DNA of 64,000 nt, taken from assembly GCF_004127445.1 (NCBI RefSeq), contig NZ_QEXM01000016.1:1-64000 (forward strand), given 5' to 3'. Numbering within the stretch: position 1 is the first letter of the stretch; every line of letters begins with the position of its first letter. This DNA comes from Streptomyces alfalfae (GTDB taxonomy: Bacteria > Actinomycetota > Actinomycetes > Streptomycetales > Streptomycetaceae). The notes beneath the pieces are model-generated. The model saw only the letters and a program-made list of their open reading frames with translations. It was not told the DNA's origin and ran no database searches. A program made the position numbers and the translations under genes. Positions 17,087 to 26,381 of the stretch are shown one piece after another.

Positions 17087-19507
17087 TTACTTCGTGGAGG
17101 GGCCGACCTGGACCGTGATCGTCGAGCCGTCCTTGGGCTGCTCGAGGATCTTGATCCGGGTGTTGGTGTCAGTGACCTTGACACTTCCCGTGGGGTTCTC
17201 CTTGTACCAGTAGGTGCCCTTGTGGTCGTCGAAGACCGAGACACCCTTGCGCTTCAGGAGCTTCAGCGGCACGTCCGCGTTGTGGAGCGTGAACGAGTCG
17301 GTGCTGTACTTGCTGAACGGCGCGTCGTACGGCTGGATCTTGTTGCGGAGGAGCGTGCCGTCCTTCCACTTCATCGGCTTGGCGTGGGCGTCCACCGGAA
17401 GGATCAGACCCTGGCCCGGGTGGGCGCTGGTGTTGTTGTCCTTCTGCGAGGTGTCCCACTGCCAGACCATCAGACCGGTCTGGTACGGGTAGTGCTCGAC
17501 CCAGTCCGGACGGGACTTGGAGAAGCCGAAGTTGTACGGGCCGACCTCAAGGGTCTTGTCGTACGACACGTACTGGCGGTTCTCGGCCAGGTAGTACTGG
17601 TCGTACTTCTTGGTGAAGGACTCGCCGATGCGCGAGAAGCCCTTCGACGTCCAGCCGTTGTCGTCGCCCTCGGCGCCGTCCTCGAAGACCTTCGCGCCGT
17701 CCGCGGTGACCGCCAGGGCGTCGGCCGCGAAGCCCTTGCCGCCCGCGCCGCCGTCGGTGGCGTAGCGGAAGCGGATGTCGATCTTCTTGCCGGCGTAGCC
17801 GTCGAGCGGGAAGGCCAGCTTCTTGTACGCGCCCGAGACACCGGTCAGCGCGGGCTTGTCACCGGCGTCGCGGGTGATCGGCTTGCCGTCGGCGGTGCCG
17901 TCCACCGGCGTCCAGTTGGCGCCGTTGTCCGTCGAGACCTCGGTGTAGAGGTAGTCGTAGTTGGCCTCGATGTCCCACCAGCCCTGGAGCGACAGCTCGG
18001 CCTTGGACTTGCCGGTGAGGTCGACGGAGCGCGTCAGGGTGTTCTTGAGGTCGTCGCCCTGGTCGCTCCACCACTGCTTGGAGCCCTCGGCGGGCTTCAC
18101 GACGGTGGTCTTGACGGACTTCTTCGGCAGGTCGACGACGAGCGCCTGGCGGTGCCGGGTGTTGTACGCGGAGACGCCCAGCTTGTGCTCGGACTCCGTC
18201 GCGGCCTTCGCCTTGGCGTAGTCGAGCCAGCCCAGCTGGAACTTGTCCCAGGCGGTCATGTCGCCCGGCATGTCACCGATGGCGTCCTTGCCGGTGCCGA
18301 GCCAGGAACCGGCCGACATCAGCGACCAGAAGCCGACCGAGTTCTCCCCCTTGCCCGAGGTGTCGTACAGGTCGGGCAGGCCGAGGTCGTGGCCGTACTC
18401 GTGGGCGAAGACGCCGAGGCCGCCGTTCTCCGGCTGCATCGTGTAGTCGCCGACCCAGATGCCGGTGTCGCCGATCTGCGTGCCGCCGGCCTTGTTGTTG
18501 CCGGGGCCGGTCTTGCCCGCGTCGTTGCCGTAGGCGTACCAGCGGTGCGCCCACAGGGCGTTCTCGCCCTCGGCGCCGCCGCCGGCCGACTCGTCCTCGC
18601 CCGCGTGGACGATCTGGAAGTGGTCGATGTAGCCGTCGGACTCGTTGAAGTCGCCGTCGTTGTCGAAGTCGTAGCGGTCCCAGAGGTCGTACTTGGCCAG
18701 GTCCGCCTTGATCTGCGCGTCCGTGCGGCCCTGGGCCTTCTGGTCCTTGGCCCAGGCGCTCACGCCGTCCTTGACCGCGTCCCAGACGTTCGGGCAGTTG
18801 GTGTCGCCGCAGTAGTTCGAGCCGTAGCGGGCCTCGTTGTAGTCGACCTTGACCCAGTCGGAGACCTCGCCGTCGACCGAGTAGCGGCCGGAGGAGGTCT
18901 TCTCGTAGTAGGTCTTCAGCGAGTGCTTCTGCTTGCCCTTCTTGTCCTTGCCCTCACCGAAGTACAGGTCCTGGAAGTGGGCGCGGTCGTAGTCCTTCTG
19001 CCAGGCCGTGCTGTTGTCCTTCTTGCGGTCCGGCTTGGCTATCTTGTTGTGCAGCGGGCCGGGCTTGCCGCCGTACTTCTTGACCGGCGCCTCGGGGCCC
19101 TCGGGGCCGTCCGGGTCGTACATGGTCGTGTCGTCGACCTTGTCCCCGAACTCGACGAGGATCGTGAAGATCTTGTCGGTCTTCTCGCGGCCCAGCTCGA
19201 CGTACTTCTTGTCGTCGAGCTTGACGACCTGGGAGCCGCCCCGCTTCTGCACCTTGGCGTCGCCCGCGACGACCTGCTGGAGGGCCGCCTTGCGCTGCTG
19301 CGCCTGCTGCTTGCTGAACGGACCTTCGAGGTCGTGGTCGACGTGCGCCTTCGGGCGCGCAGGGTCCTGCCGGTCGACGGCGGGCGCCCCGGAGGGGCTC
19401 CCGTCCCCCGGTGCGGCCGTGGCCGTGCTCGCCGAGTAGGTGGCGGCGGCAGCGGCCACCGCCACGGCCACCGCCGCGGCTCTGAACGTCCGTGTTCTCG
19501 TTGTCAC
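17087..19507 (-). CDS. Secreted immune inhibitor A-type metalloprotease (M6)
   Basis: Large secreted zinc protease of 806 residues. A signal peptide ends near residue 32 (A-T-A-A then P-G-D-G). A propeptide-like region of charged residues follows, then the catalytic domain with His369-Glu370-x2-His373 in H-E-Y-G-H-D-L-G-L-P-D-L-Y-D. Two jelly-roll-like segments with D-N-G-A-N-W-T-P and I-D-I-R-F-R-Y-A-T-D-G follow towards the C-terminus, as in the immune inhibitor A family. The start is GTG with a GGAGGAACC ribosome site. It probably degrades extracellular protein during growth on complex substrates. Confidence 0.93.
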   Translation of the reverse strand: MTTRTRTFRAAAVAVAVAAAAATYSASTATAAPGDGSPSGAPAVDRQDPARPKAHVDHDLEGPFSKQQAQQRKAALQQVVAGDAKVQKRGGSQVVKLDDKKYVELGREKTDKIFTILVEFGDKVDDTTMYDPDGPEGPEAPVKKYGGKPGPLHNKIAKPDRKKDNSTAWQKDYDRAHFQDLYFGEGKDKKGKQKHSLKTYYEKTSSGRYSVDGEVSDWVKVDYNEARYGSNYCGDTNCPNVWDAVKDGVSAWAKDQKAQGRTDAQIKADLAKYDLWDRYDFDNDGDFNESDGYIDHFQIVHAGEDESAGGGAEGENALWAHRWYAYGNDAGKTGPGNNKAGGTQIGDTGIWVGDYTMQPENGGLGVFAHEYGHDLGLPDLYDTSGKGENSVGFWSLMSAGSWLGTGKDAIGDMPGDMTAWDKFQLGWLDYAKAKAATESEHKLGVSAYNTRHRQALVVDLPKKSVKTTVVKPAEGSKQWWSDQGDDLKNTLTRSVDLTGKSKAELSLQGWWDIEANYDYLYTEVSTDNGANWTPVDGTADGKPITRDAGDKPALTGVSGAYKKLAFPLDGYAGKKIDIRFRYATDGGAGGKGFAADALAVTADGAKVFEDGAEGDDNGWTSKGFSRIGESFTKKYDQYYLAENRQYVSYDKTLEVGPYNFGFSKSRPDWVEHYPYQTGLMVWQWDTSQKDNNTSAHPGQGLILPVDAHAKPMKWKDGTLLRNKIQPYDAPFSKYSTDSFTLHNADVPLKLLKRKGVSVFDDHKGTYWYKENPTGSVKVTDTNTRIKILEQPKDGSTITVQVGPSTK

Positions 19508-19983
19508 TTGATCTGGTTCCTCCCCACGCGCCCGCGCGAATGGCGGACCGAAATCCCGGTCGGAGGAGGTCCGCGCGCGATGTACGCGTCACAAGTGACG
19601 ACATTCGACCGGAAGTACGGGAGAAAAGACAGACCTTGACTTGAACAGGCCAAGTGCACTATGCAGTCCCGCGCATCCGGTATGCGGACAGGACGCGCCC
19701 CCCACGGGCAAGGCCAACGGGCGCGCCCGCCCGTCCACTTGGTGGACGCCATGAACCCGTGCGCCCCCCATGCTCCGGCACCGTGGGTTAGGTCACGCTT
19801 ACCGCCCGTTCCCGTAGGGCATGCAGCGTCATAGAGTCAATCGACGGTGCGTCACAGCGCGCGGCGGCACATCCCAAGTCGCCACCGTCGGGCCCCCTTT
19901 GATTCGTGTACAGCCGTACCCACATCCACCTTCACCCCCGTGGTCAAAAGCCTGGGGGACCCCTGCCGAGGACGGATCACGTC
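19508..19983. promoter_or_regulatory. Intergenic region upstream of the M6 peptidase
   Basis: About 475 bases with no supported gene. It holds the promoter of the minus-strand peptidase and of the plus-strand small membrane protein. AT-rich patches occur near 19610-19670. No clear operator or hairpin could be assigned. Confidence 0.4.
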
Positions 19984-20265
19984 ATGCCTCGTCCCATGCC
20001 ACGTCCGACCACCGCACAGATCGCCTACGGATCGCTGACCGTCGTCTTCTCCACCCTCGCCATGCTGCTGCTGTCCCGGACCGACTCGGGCGCCGGTGTC
20101 GCGGTGATAGCCCTGGCCGCGCTCGGCCTCGGCCTGCTGGTGGCGATGACGGTCCCGCAGCCCCGGCCGGTGGCGCCCGCCGTGCGCACCGTGCCCGCGG
20201 CCTCCCCCGCCGAGCGGCGCGCCCCCGTGCTCGCCGAGTCCGTACGCGAACCGGCGGGCCCGTAG
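19984..20265 (+). CDS. Small two-helix membrane protein
   Basis: Protein of 93 residues with two hydrophobic segments (about 10-27 and 34-52) separated by a short R-T-D-S-G turn, then a Pro/Ala/Arg-rich cytoplasmic tail. Function unknown. The ATG is preceded by the weak purine stretch GAGGACGGATCACGTC. A start further upstream is possible but would add a non-hydrophobic, His-rich extension. It converges on the RDD gene at 20308. Confidence 0.65.
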   Translation: MPRPMPRPTTAQIAYGSLTVVFSTLAMLLLSRTDSGAGVAVIALAALGLGLLVAMTVPQPRPVAPAVRTVPAASPAERRAPVLAESVREPAGP

Positions 20266-20307
20266 TCCACGGACCCGCCGGCGGGGGACGCCACCGCATG
20301 AGCAGAG

Positions 20308-21009
20308 CTACGTGCTGACCACCACCGTCTTCGCGGCCTTGTCGTGCAGGCCCTGCTTGTAGGGCTTGTCGAAGAAGCTCCAGCCGCCGCAGATCGCCGT
20401 CCAGATGCACGCACAGCAGAAGGCGAACGGCAGCCAGAGCACCGCTGCCCTGGCCAGCGCCGTCTGCATGCTCGGGGTCGCGCCGTCGTTGAGGTTCGCG
20501 ACGCGCATCCCGAGCCACTTCTTGCCGAGCGTCTGCCCGGTCCTGGAGATCATGAAGGTGTCGTAGGCGATGTAGAGCACGGCGGCCAGCAGCGACTGGC
20601 CGAACGAGCGGCCCGAGTTCACCTCGTCCGGGTCGATGTCGTACTCGGACGTGCCGAACGCCCAGGACAGCAGGCCCACGACGATGCCCACCAGAATCAT
20701 GTCGATGATGCGGGCGAGCACACGCTTTCCGCTGTCGGCCAGGGGCGGCATCCCGGCGAGGGGGTCCTGGCCGCCGTAGCCTCCCGGCCCTCCGCCGTAG
20801 GGCCCACCGTCGCCCGGCCCCGGAGGGACGCCCCCGTAAGGCGCGCCGCCGCCCGGCGGCGGGGTGTCGTAGGGGGAACCGCCGCCGGACGGTGGCGGCG
20901 TGTCGTACGGGGAGCCGCCGCCGGGCGGTGGCTGGCGCGGCGGCTGTTTCCTGAACGGGTCGCTGTCGTCGCCCGGTGGCGGCGGGTACTGCGGCGGTTC
21001 GGTGCTCAT
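20308..21009 (-). CDS. RDD family membrane protein with Pro/Gly-rich N-terminus
   Basis: Protein of 233 residues. The first 85 or so are low complexity, built from repeats of G-G-G-S-P-Y-D-T-P-P-P. The RDD domain follows: K-R-V-L-A-R-I-I-D-M-I-L-V-G-I-V (the Arg-Asp-Asp signature region), a second helix, and T-G-Q-T-L-G-K-K-W-L-G-M-R-V. Three membrane segments are likely. RDD proteins are poorly understood; some act as ion exchangers. It lies 145 bases downstream of a larger RDD paralogue on the same strand. Confidence 0.85.
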   Translation of the reverse strand: MSTEPPQYPPPPGDDSDPFRKQPPRQPPPGGGSPYDTPPPSGGGSPYDTPPPGGGAPYGGVPPGPGDGGPYGGGPGGYGGQDPLAGMPPLADSGKRVLARIIDMILVGIVVGLLSWAFGTSEYDIDPDEVNSGRSFGQSLLAAVLYIAYDTFMISRTGQTLGKKWLGMRVANLNDGATPSMQTALARAAVLWLPFAFCCACIWTAICGGWSFFDKPYKQGLHDKAAKTVVVST

Positions 21010-21154
21010 GGCCCGAGTCGACCGCCTCGGCCCCCGCTCCGCATCCGGCGAGCGGCTGACCGGGTTACCCGCCGTTCCACGTGGGGTCCGGCCGCGATCG
21101 GCGTATCCGCTCCCCGTACGGACGGCGTGCGGCCGACGGGGGCCCGCCCCGAGG

Positions 21155-22657
21155 TCAGCCCGCCACGAACGTTCCTGCCGCCTTGTCGTGCCAGCACTGC
21201 CGCCACGGGCGGTCGAAGAGGCACCACAGGACACCGACGACGCCGATGACCAGGACGCCCGGCACGCTGTACACCAGCCAGCGCCGCAGCGCCGCCCGGA
21301 GGGTCGGCGTCTCGTGCTCCTCGATGTCCCGCACCTCGATCCCGCACACCTTCTTGCCCAGGGTGCGGCCCCACTTGGCGGTGGGCAGCGCCTCGTACAC
21401 GACGCCGAAGAGCAGCAGCACGGCGAGGACGATGCCGAGGTGGCCCGCGGTGGTGCCGTCGAGCAGCCAGACCGTGGTCTTCTCCCCCGACAGCTTCGCC
21501 GCGTCGATCTTGCCGTCGATGTGGTCCGCCGCGTCGGCGCCGAGCGGCAGCGCCGCCGCTCCGGTGACCGCGGCGAGGACGGCGGTGTCGATGAGCCGCG
21601 CCGCGAAGCGCCTGCCGAGCCCGGCGGGCCGTGCCGACGCCTGGGCCCGTGCCGCCGCGAGGAACGGGTCCTCGGTCACCGGCTTCCACGGCAGGACCGG
21701 CTGCGCCTCGCCCGGGGCGGCGGGGCCCGAACCGGCGAGCTGGTGCACCTGCTGCGCCCACGAGGCCGACCCGCCGCCGGGCCCCGAGGTGACGGGCGCC
21801 GGGGCGCCGCCCTGCTGCGGGACGTGCGGCTGCGGCGCGGCGGGAGCCTGCTGCGAGGCCGCGGCCTGGGGCGGCACGGAGGCCTGCGGAGCCGACGCCT
21901 GCGGGGCGGCCGCCTGGGGCGGCACGGAGGCCTGCGGGGGCGTCGGCTGCGGCGGCGTCGCGGGCGCGCCCCGCTCTGCCCCGCCGTGGCCGCCGGCGCG
22001 GATCGCCATGGTGCCCTCGGCGCCCGGCGAAGCGGCGGGCGTGGACCCGGCGGCCGGCCGCGCCGGTCCCGACGGGCGGCGGAACGTCACTGTGCCCTCG
22101 CCGGTGGGCGGCTGCGCGGAACCGGGCGCGGCGTCGCCCGGCTTGACGGCGCGGAGGGTGACGGTCCCCGGGTTGCTCCCGTCCTCGCCCGGCTCCGGCT
22201 GCCCGGCGGGCTCCGGGGGCTTCGCCGTCCCGGCGCGCGGCGCGGGCTCGCTCGGCACACGCGGGTCGGGCTGCCCCGGGGCGCCCCACGCGACGCGGCG
22301 CTCCTGCTCCGCGCCGAGGCCGTCCTGCCGGGTGGCGTCGGCCTGCCAGGCGGTCGCGGGCTCGGGGCGCGCGCCGTGCCGTCCGGCCTCGGGGTCCTGC
22401 TGGGCGGGCCGTTCGGCGGGGGCCGCCGGGGGCTCCTCGTCGAAGAAGTGCGGGCCCGTCTCCTCGACGGGGTGCGCGACCGCGGCCGTCGCGCCGGGCG
22501 GGACCGGCAGGGGCTCACCGTCGGACGGCGCGGGACGGCTCGTACCGGGCACCCAGGCGGCACCGTTCCAGTACCGGACATATCCGGGAATGGACGGGTC
22601 GGGGTAGTAGCCTTCGCGGGGCCTGTCGTCGCCTGGGGCCGGAGTAGGGGCGCTCAT
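21155..22657 (-). CDS. Large RDD family membrane protein with DUF2510-like N-terminal motif
   Basis: Protein of 500 residues. Near the N-terminus Y-Y-P-D-P-S-I-P-G-Y-V-R-Y-W-N-G resembles the short DUF2510 domain found on actinobacterial membrane proteins. A long disordered Pro/Ala/Gln-rich stretch of about 300 residues follows, then a C-terminal RDD domain: G-L-G-R-R-F-A-A-R-L-I-D-T-A-V-L, and W-G-R-T-L-G-K-K-V-C-G-I-E-V. It is paralogous to the gene at 20308 in the RDD part only. Function unknown; the disordered arm may be an interaction platform at the membrane. Confidence 0.82.
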   Translation of the reverse strand: MSAPTPAPGDDRPREGYYPDPSIPGYVRYWNGAAWVPGTSRPAPSDGEPLPVPPGATAAVAHPVEETGPHFFDEEPPAAPAERPAQQDPEAGRHGARPEPATAWQADATRQDGLGAEQERRVAWGAPGQPDPRVPSEPAPRAGTAKPPEPAGQPEPGEDGSNPGTVTLRAVKPGDAAPGSAQPPTGEGTVTFRRPSGPARPAAGSTPAASPGAEGTMAIRAGGHGGAERGAPATPPQPTPPQASVPPQAAAPQASAPQASVPPQAAASQQAPAAPQPHVPQQGGAPAPVTSGPGGGSASWAQQVHQLAGSGPAAPGEAQPVLPWKPVTEDPFLAAARAQASARPAGLGRRFAARLIDTAVLAAVTGAAALPLGADAADHIDGKIDAAKLSGEKTTVWLLDGTTAGHLGIVLAVLLLFGVVYEALPTAKWGRTLGKKVCGIEVRDIEEHETPTLRAALRRWLVYSVPGVLVIGVVGVLWCLFDRPWRQCWHDKAAGTFVAG

Positions 22658-22927
22658 GTCCGTCGTCCCGTATCTGTTCGGGGGTCTGTTGAGAGGTCCA
22701 CATCTATCAGACCTCCGTATCCCCACGGGCGGCTCCCGTCCTACGGATCACCTTCCGGGCACGCTCCCCACACGACCCCCACGGGCTCCGCACGCCCCGC
22801 GCCACCGCCTCCTCACGCCCGTCCGGAGAAAAAATCCGCGTACTCGCGTAACGCTTCGGCGATCTGGCGCTCTCCACTCGTACGGGTCCGTTCCAGGACC
22901 CCGTACCGCGAAAGGAAGCGCACCGAC

Positions 22928-23404
22928 ATGCACTCCGTGGTGGAACGCGAACTCGAACTCAAACTGGTCGTGTCACCGGGGCAGGCCGTGCCCGTCCCGG
23001 CCCGGCTCACCTACCGCACCGACGATCCCTACGCCGTCCACATCGTCTTCCACATCGGTTCCGAGTGCCCGGTGCGCTGGACGTTCGCCCGCGAGCTGCT
23101 CGTGGAGGGGGTGTTCAGGACGTGCGGCCACGGTGACGTGCGGGTATGGCCCTCGAAGGTGGACGGGCGCGGGGTCGTCATGATGGCGTTGACCTCGCCC
23201 GACGGCGAAGCCCTCCTGGAGGCTCCGGCGTCCGCCGTGTCCGCCTGGCTGGAGCGCACCCTGCGGGTGGTCCCCCCGGGTTCTGAGGGCGAGCGGCTCG
23301 GTATCGACAGCGGCCTCACCGAGCTGCTCGCTCCCACTTCGGGCCGCGCGGACGAGCGGTGGCCGCGGGAGCCGTGGCCCTCGGACGAGTCCACGGACGG
23401 GTGA
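22928..23404 (+). CDS. ssgG: SsgA-like sporulation/cell-division protein, probably SsgG
   Basis: Protein of 158 residues of the SsgA-like family, found only in morphologically complex actinomycetes, where members position and control septum formation and spore wall synthesis. Family hallmarks are E-L-E-L-K-L-V, P-V-P-A-R-L-T-Y-R-T-D-D-P-Y-A-V, F-H-I-G-S-E-C-P-V-R-W-T-F-A-R-E-L-L and G-D-V-R-V-W-P. A GAAAGGAAG ribosome site precedes the ATG. The name SsgG is assigned from the surrounding gene order as I recall it in S. coelicolor. The fold itself only identifies the family. Confidence 0.88.
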   Translation: MHSVVERELELKLVVSPGQAVPVPARLTYRTDDPYAVHIVFHIGSECPVRWTFARELLVEGVFRTCGHGDVRVWPSKVDGRGVVMMALTSPDGEALLEAPASAVSAWLERTLRVVPPGSEGERLGIDSGLTELLAPTSGRADERWPREPWPSDESTDG

Positions 23405-23441
23405 ATCTGTCCCGCCGTCACGGGGGCGGCGGGGCACGTCC

Positions 23442-24812
23442 TCAGAACAGCTTGCCGGGGTTGAGGAGCGAGTGGGGGTCGAAGGCCGCCTTGACGGCGC
23501 GCTGCATCTCCACTCCCACCGGGCCGATCTCGCGCGCCAGCCATTCCTTCTTCAGCACCCCGATGCCGTGTTCGCCGGTGATCGTGCCGCCGAGTTCCAG
23601 GCCGAGGGCCATGATCTCGTCGAAGGACTCGCGGGCGCGCCTGCCCTCGTCGGGGTCGGCCACGTCGAAGCAGACGGTGGGGTGGGTGTTGCCGTCGCCC
23701 GCGTGCGCGCAGACCCCGATGGTCAGGCCGTACTTCTCGCCGATGCGTTCGACGCCGTCGAGCATCTCGGCGAGCTTCGAGCGCGGCACGCACACGTCGT
23801 CGATCATCGTGGTGCCCTTGACGGCTTCGAGTGCGGTGAGCGCGAGCCGCCGCGCCTGGAGCAGCAGTTCCGACTCGGCGGCGTCCTCCGCGGGGACGAC
23901 CTGGGTGGCGCCCGCGGCCTCGCAGAGCGCGCCGACGGCGGCGAGGTCGGCCGCGGGGTCGGGGGTGTCGAAGGCGGCGAGCAGGAGCGCCTCGGTGGTC
24001 TCGGGCAGGCCCATGTGGGCCAGGTCGTTGACGGCCTTGACGGTCGTGCGGTCCATGAGTTCGAGCAGGGAGGGGACGTGACCGCCCTCCATGATCGCGC
24101 AGATGGCGTCGCAGGCGGCCCTCGACGAGCCGAACTCGGCGGCGAGGACGAGCTGTTGCGGCGGCTGCGGCTTCAGGGCGAGGACGGCGCGGACGACGAT
24201 GCCGAGGCTGCCCTCGGAGCCGACGAAGAGGCGCGTGAGGTCGTAGCCGGCGACGCCCTTGGCGGTACGCCGTCCGGTGCTCATGAGCCGTCCGTCGGCG
24301 AGGACGACGTCGAGCCCGAGGACGTACTCGGCCGTGACCCCGTACTTCACGCAGCACAGGCCGCCGGACGCGGTGCCGATGTTCCCGCCGATGGTGCACG
24401 TCTCCCAGCTGGAGGGGTCCGGCGGGTAGTGGAGGCCGTACTCGGCGACGGCTCGGGAGAGCGTGGCGTTGACGACGCCCGGTTCGACCACCGCGGTCCG
24501 GTCGACGGGGCTGATCTCCAGGATGCGGTCCATCTTGACGAGGGACAGCACGATGCAGCCGTCCGAGGCGTTGGCGGCGCCCGACAGGCCCGTCCGGGCG
24601 CCCTGGGGCACCACGGGGACGCGCAGTTCGGTGGCGGTGCGCATGACGTGCTGCACCTGTCCGACGGTGCGCGGCAGCACCACGGCGGCGGGCACGCCCG
24701 CCTCGCAGAAGCTCGCCATGTCGTGGGAGTACGCGGACGTGACGTCCGGGTCCGTGAGGACGGCCTCGGCGGGCAGGCCCTCCTGGAGGAGTGCGACGAG
24801 GTTGCGGCTCAT
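23442..24812 (-). CDS. FAD-linked oxidase, glycolate/D-lactate dehydrogenase (GlcD) family
   Basis: Flavoprotein of 456 residues. The N-terminal FAD-binding half has V-V-P-Q-G-A-R-T-G-L-S-G and I-G-G-N-I-G-T-A-S-G-G-L-C-C-V-K-Y-G-V-T. The C-terminal FAD-oxidase domain has V-C-A-H-A-G-D-G-N-T-H-P and T-I-T-G-E-H-G-I-G. These place it with 2-hydroxy-acid dehydrogenases (glycolate, D-lactate). No GlcE or GlcF partner is adjacent, so it may act alone like D-lactate dehydrogenase. The start was chosen at M-S-R-N-L; upstream in-frame codons are not family-like. Confidence 0.9.
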   Translation of the reverse strand: MSRNLVALLQEGLPAEAVLTDPDVTSAYSHDMASFCEAGVPAAVVLPRTVGQVQHVMRTATELRVPVVPQGARTGLSGAANASDGCIVLSLVKMDRILEISPVDRTAVVEPGVVNATLSRAVAEYGLHYPPDPSSWETCTIGGNIGTASGGLCCVKYGVTAEYVLGLDVVLADGRLMSTGRRTAKGVAGYDLTRLFVGSEGSLGIVVRAVLALKPQPPQQLVLAAEFGSSRAACDAICAIMEGGHVPSLLELMDRTTVKAVNDLAHMGLPETTEALLLAAFDTPDPAADLAAVGALCEAAGATQVVPAEDAAESELLLQARRLALTALEAVKGTTMIDDVCVPRSKLAEMLDGVERIGEKYGLTIGVCAHAGDGNTHPTVCFDVADPDEGRRARESFDEIMALGLELGGTITGEHGIGVLKKEWLAREIGPVGVEMQRAVKAAFDPHSLLNPGKLF

Positions 24813-24909
24813 GATCACAGCCTCGCACCCGGGGCCATCGGTGTGAACCCGTGTGCGACGCCGATCCACGTGCCGGGGTGTGCTCTTCGTATTGACGCAC
24901 AGTGACGTC

Positions 24910-26355
24910 ATGAAGCTCTCGATGAAGCAGGTGCTCGTCGCCTCCGTCGCGGGGAGTCTCGTGCTCGGCGGCGTCCTGGTGCTCTCGTCGTCCGGCGGCG
25001 ACGATCCGGTCCGGCCCGCGCTCGGCCCCTCGGGGCGCGCGATGGCGGCCGTCGGCGCGGGCAGGCCCGCCGCGCTGCCGGATCTGGCGGCGCTGATCCG
25101 GGAGCGCGAGGCGCATCTGCGGGCGCACCCCCGTGACGGGCACTCCTGGGCGGTGCTCGGCTCGGCCTATGTGGCGCGGGGTGAGCGGACCGCCGACTTC
25201 CGGTACTACCCGAAGGCCGAGAAGGCGCTGCGGACCTCGCTGGAGGCCGGGCCCGAGCGCAATCCGGAGGCGCTGACGGGCCTCGCCACGCTCGCCAACG
25301 CCCGCCACGACTTCCGTGCCGCGCGCACCTTCGGCGAGCGGGCGGCGCGGCAGGCGCCGAAGCGGTGGACGGTGTACCCGGCGCTGATCGACGCCTACAG
25401 CGGCCTGGGTGACGTCAAGGCCGCCGACAAGGCCCTGGACAAGCTGAAGGCGCTGGGTCCGCGCTCCGCCGTCAAGGTGCGCGCCGGGTGGTTCTACCGC
25501 GACCGCGGCTGGCGCGAGGACGCGAACTCCGCCCTCTCCTCGGCCATGGCGCTCGCCGACACCCCGGCGGAGCGGGCGGCGGCCGCCTACCGCCTCGGGC
25601 AGACGGCGTGGGAGCGGGGCGAGCCGCGGGTGGCCCTGCGGTACTACAAGGCCGCGCTCGCCGCCGACGCCGACCACCATCCCTCGCTGGCGGGTGAGGG
25701 GCGCGCGCTCGCGGCGCTCGGCCGTACCTCGCAGGCGCTGCGGGCCTACCGCTCGGCGCTCGCCCGGCAGCCGCTGCCCGAGTACGCCCTGGAGCTCGGG
25801 GAGCTGTACGAGTCGCTGAAGCTGCGGCCCGCGGCGCGGGCGCAGTACGCCGACCTGCGGAAGCGGGTGCGGGAGGTGAGCACGGGCGGCGTCAACGAGC
25901 AGCGCGTCCTCGGCCTCTACGAGGCGGACCACGGGGACGCGGACATCGCAGTGCAGCGGCTCACGGCGGAGTACGCGGTGCACCCCAACCCGGAGACGGC
26001 GGACGCGCTCGGCTGGGCGCTGCACCGTTCCGGGGACGACAAGGCGGGCCTGAAGTACGTCACCAAGGCGATCAAGAAGGGCCCGCGCAGCGCCCTCTTC
26101 ACCTACCACCGGGGCGAGATCGAGCGGGAGCTCGGCAAGGAGGGGGCGGCCCGCCGCCACCTCCGCGAGGCGCTGCTGATCAACCCCTACTTCTCGCCGC
26201 TGGCCGCGCCGGCCGCGCGGGCCGCGCTGAAGGACCTCGGCGAGCCGGCGCCGGGCGGGCCCGAGCAGGTCTACGCCCCGCCCGGCGAGAAGCCCGACCC
26301 CCTGCCGAAGCCGAAGCCGTCCAAGCGCCGGGCGGCCCCGGACGACTCCGCCTGA
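24910..26355 (+). CDS. Membrane-anchored TPR-repeat protein
   Basis: Protein of 481 residues with an N-terminal hydrophobic segment (about 8-24) that acts as signal or anchor. The rest is built of tetratricopeptide-like helical pairs, for example A-E-K-A-L-R-T-S-L-E-A-G and A-L-R-A-Y-R-S-A-L-A-R-Q-P. It ends in a Pro/Lys-rich tail. TPR arrays bind protein partners; none is indicated here. The start is uncertain: the ATG at 24910 lacks a strong ribosome site and another Met follows four codons later. It converges on the MarR gene. Confidence 0.82.
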   Translation: MKLSMKQVLVASVAGSLVLGGVLVLSSSGGDDPVRPALGPSGRAMAAVGAGRPAALPDLAALIREREAHLRAHPRDGHSWAVLGSAYVARGERTADFRYYPKAEKALRTSLEAGPERNPEALTGLATLANARHDFRAARTFGERAARQAPKRWTVYPALIDAYSGLGDVKAADKALDKLKALGPRSAVKVRAGWFYRDRGWREDANSALSSAMALADTPAERAAAAYRLGQTAWERGEPRVALRYYKAALAADADHHPSLAGEGRALAALGRTSQALRAYRSALARQPLPEYALELGELYESLKLRPAARAQYADLRKRVREVSTGGVNEQRVLGLYEADHGDADIAVQRLTAEYAVHPNPETADALGWALHRSGDDKAGLKYVTKAIKKGPRSALFTYHRGEIERELGKEGAARRHLREALLINPYFSPLAAPAARAALKDLGEPAPGGPEQVYAPPGEKPDPLPKPKPSKRRAAPDDSA

Positions 26356-26381
26356 CGCGGGGCCCTGCTGCCGGGCCGGTG

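Noticed and set aside
17222..19639. A very long open frame antisense to the M6 peptidase gene (about 800 codons)
   Set aside because: It is the high-GC mirror of the real gene. Its product is a Val/Leu/Ala/Arg/Gly-rich sequence without any family motif, while the minus strand has a signal peptide and HExxH.
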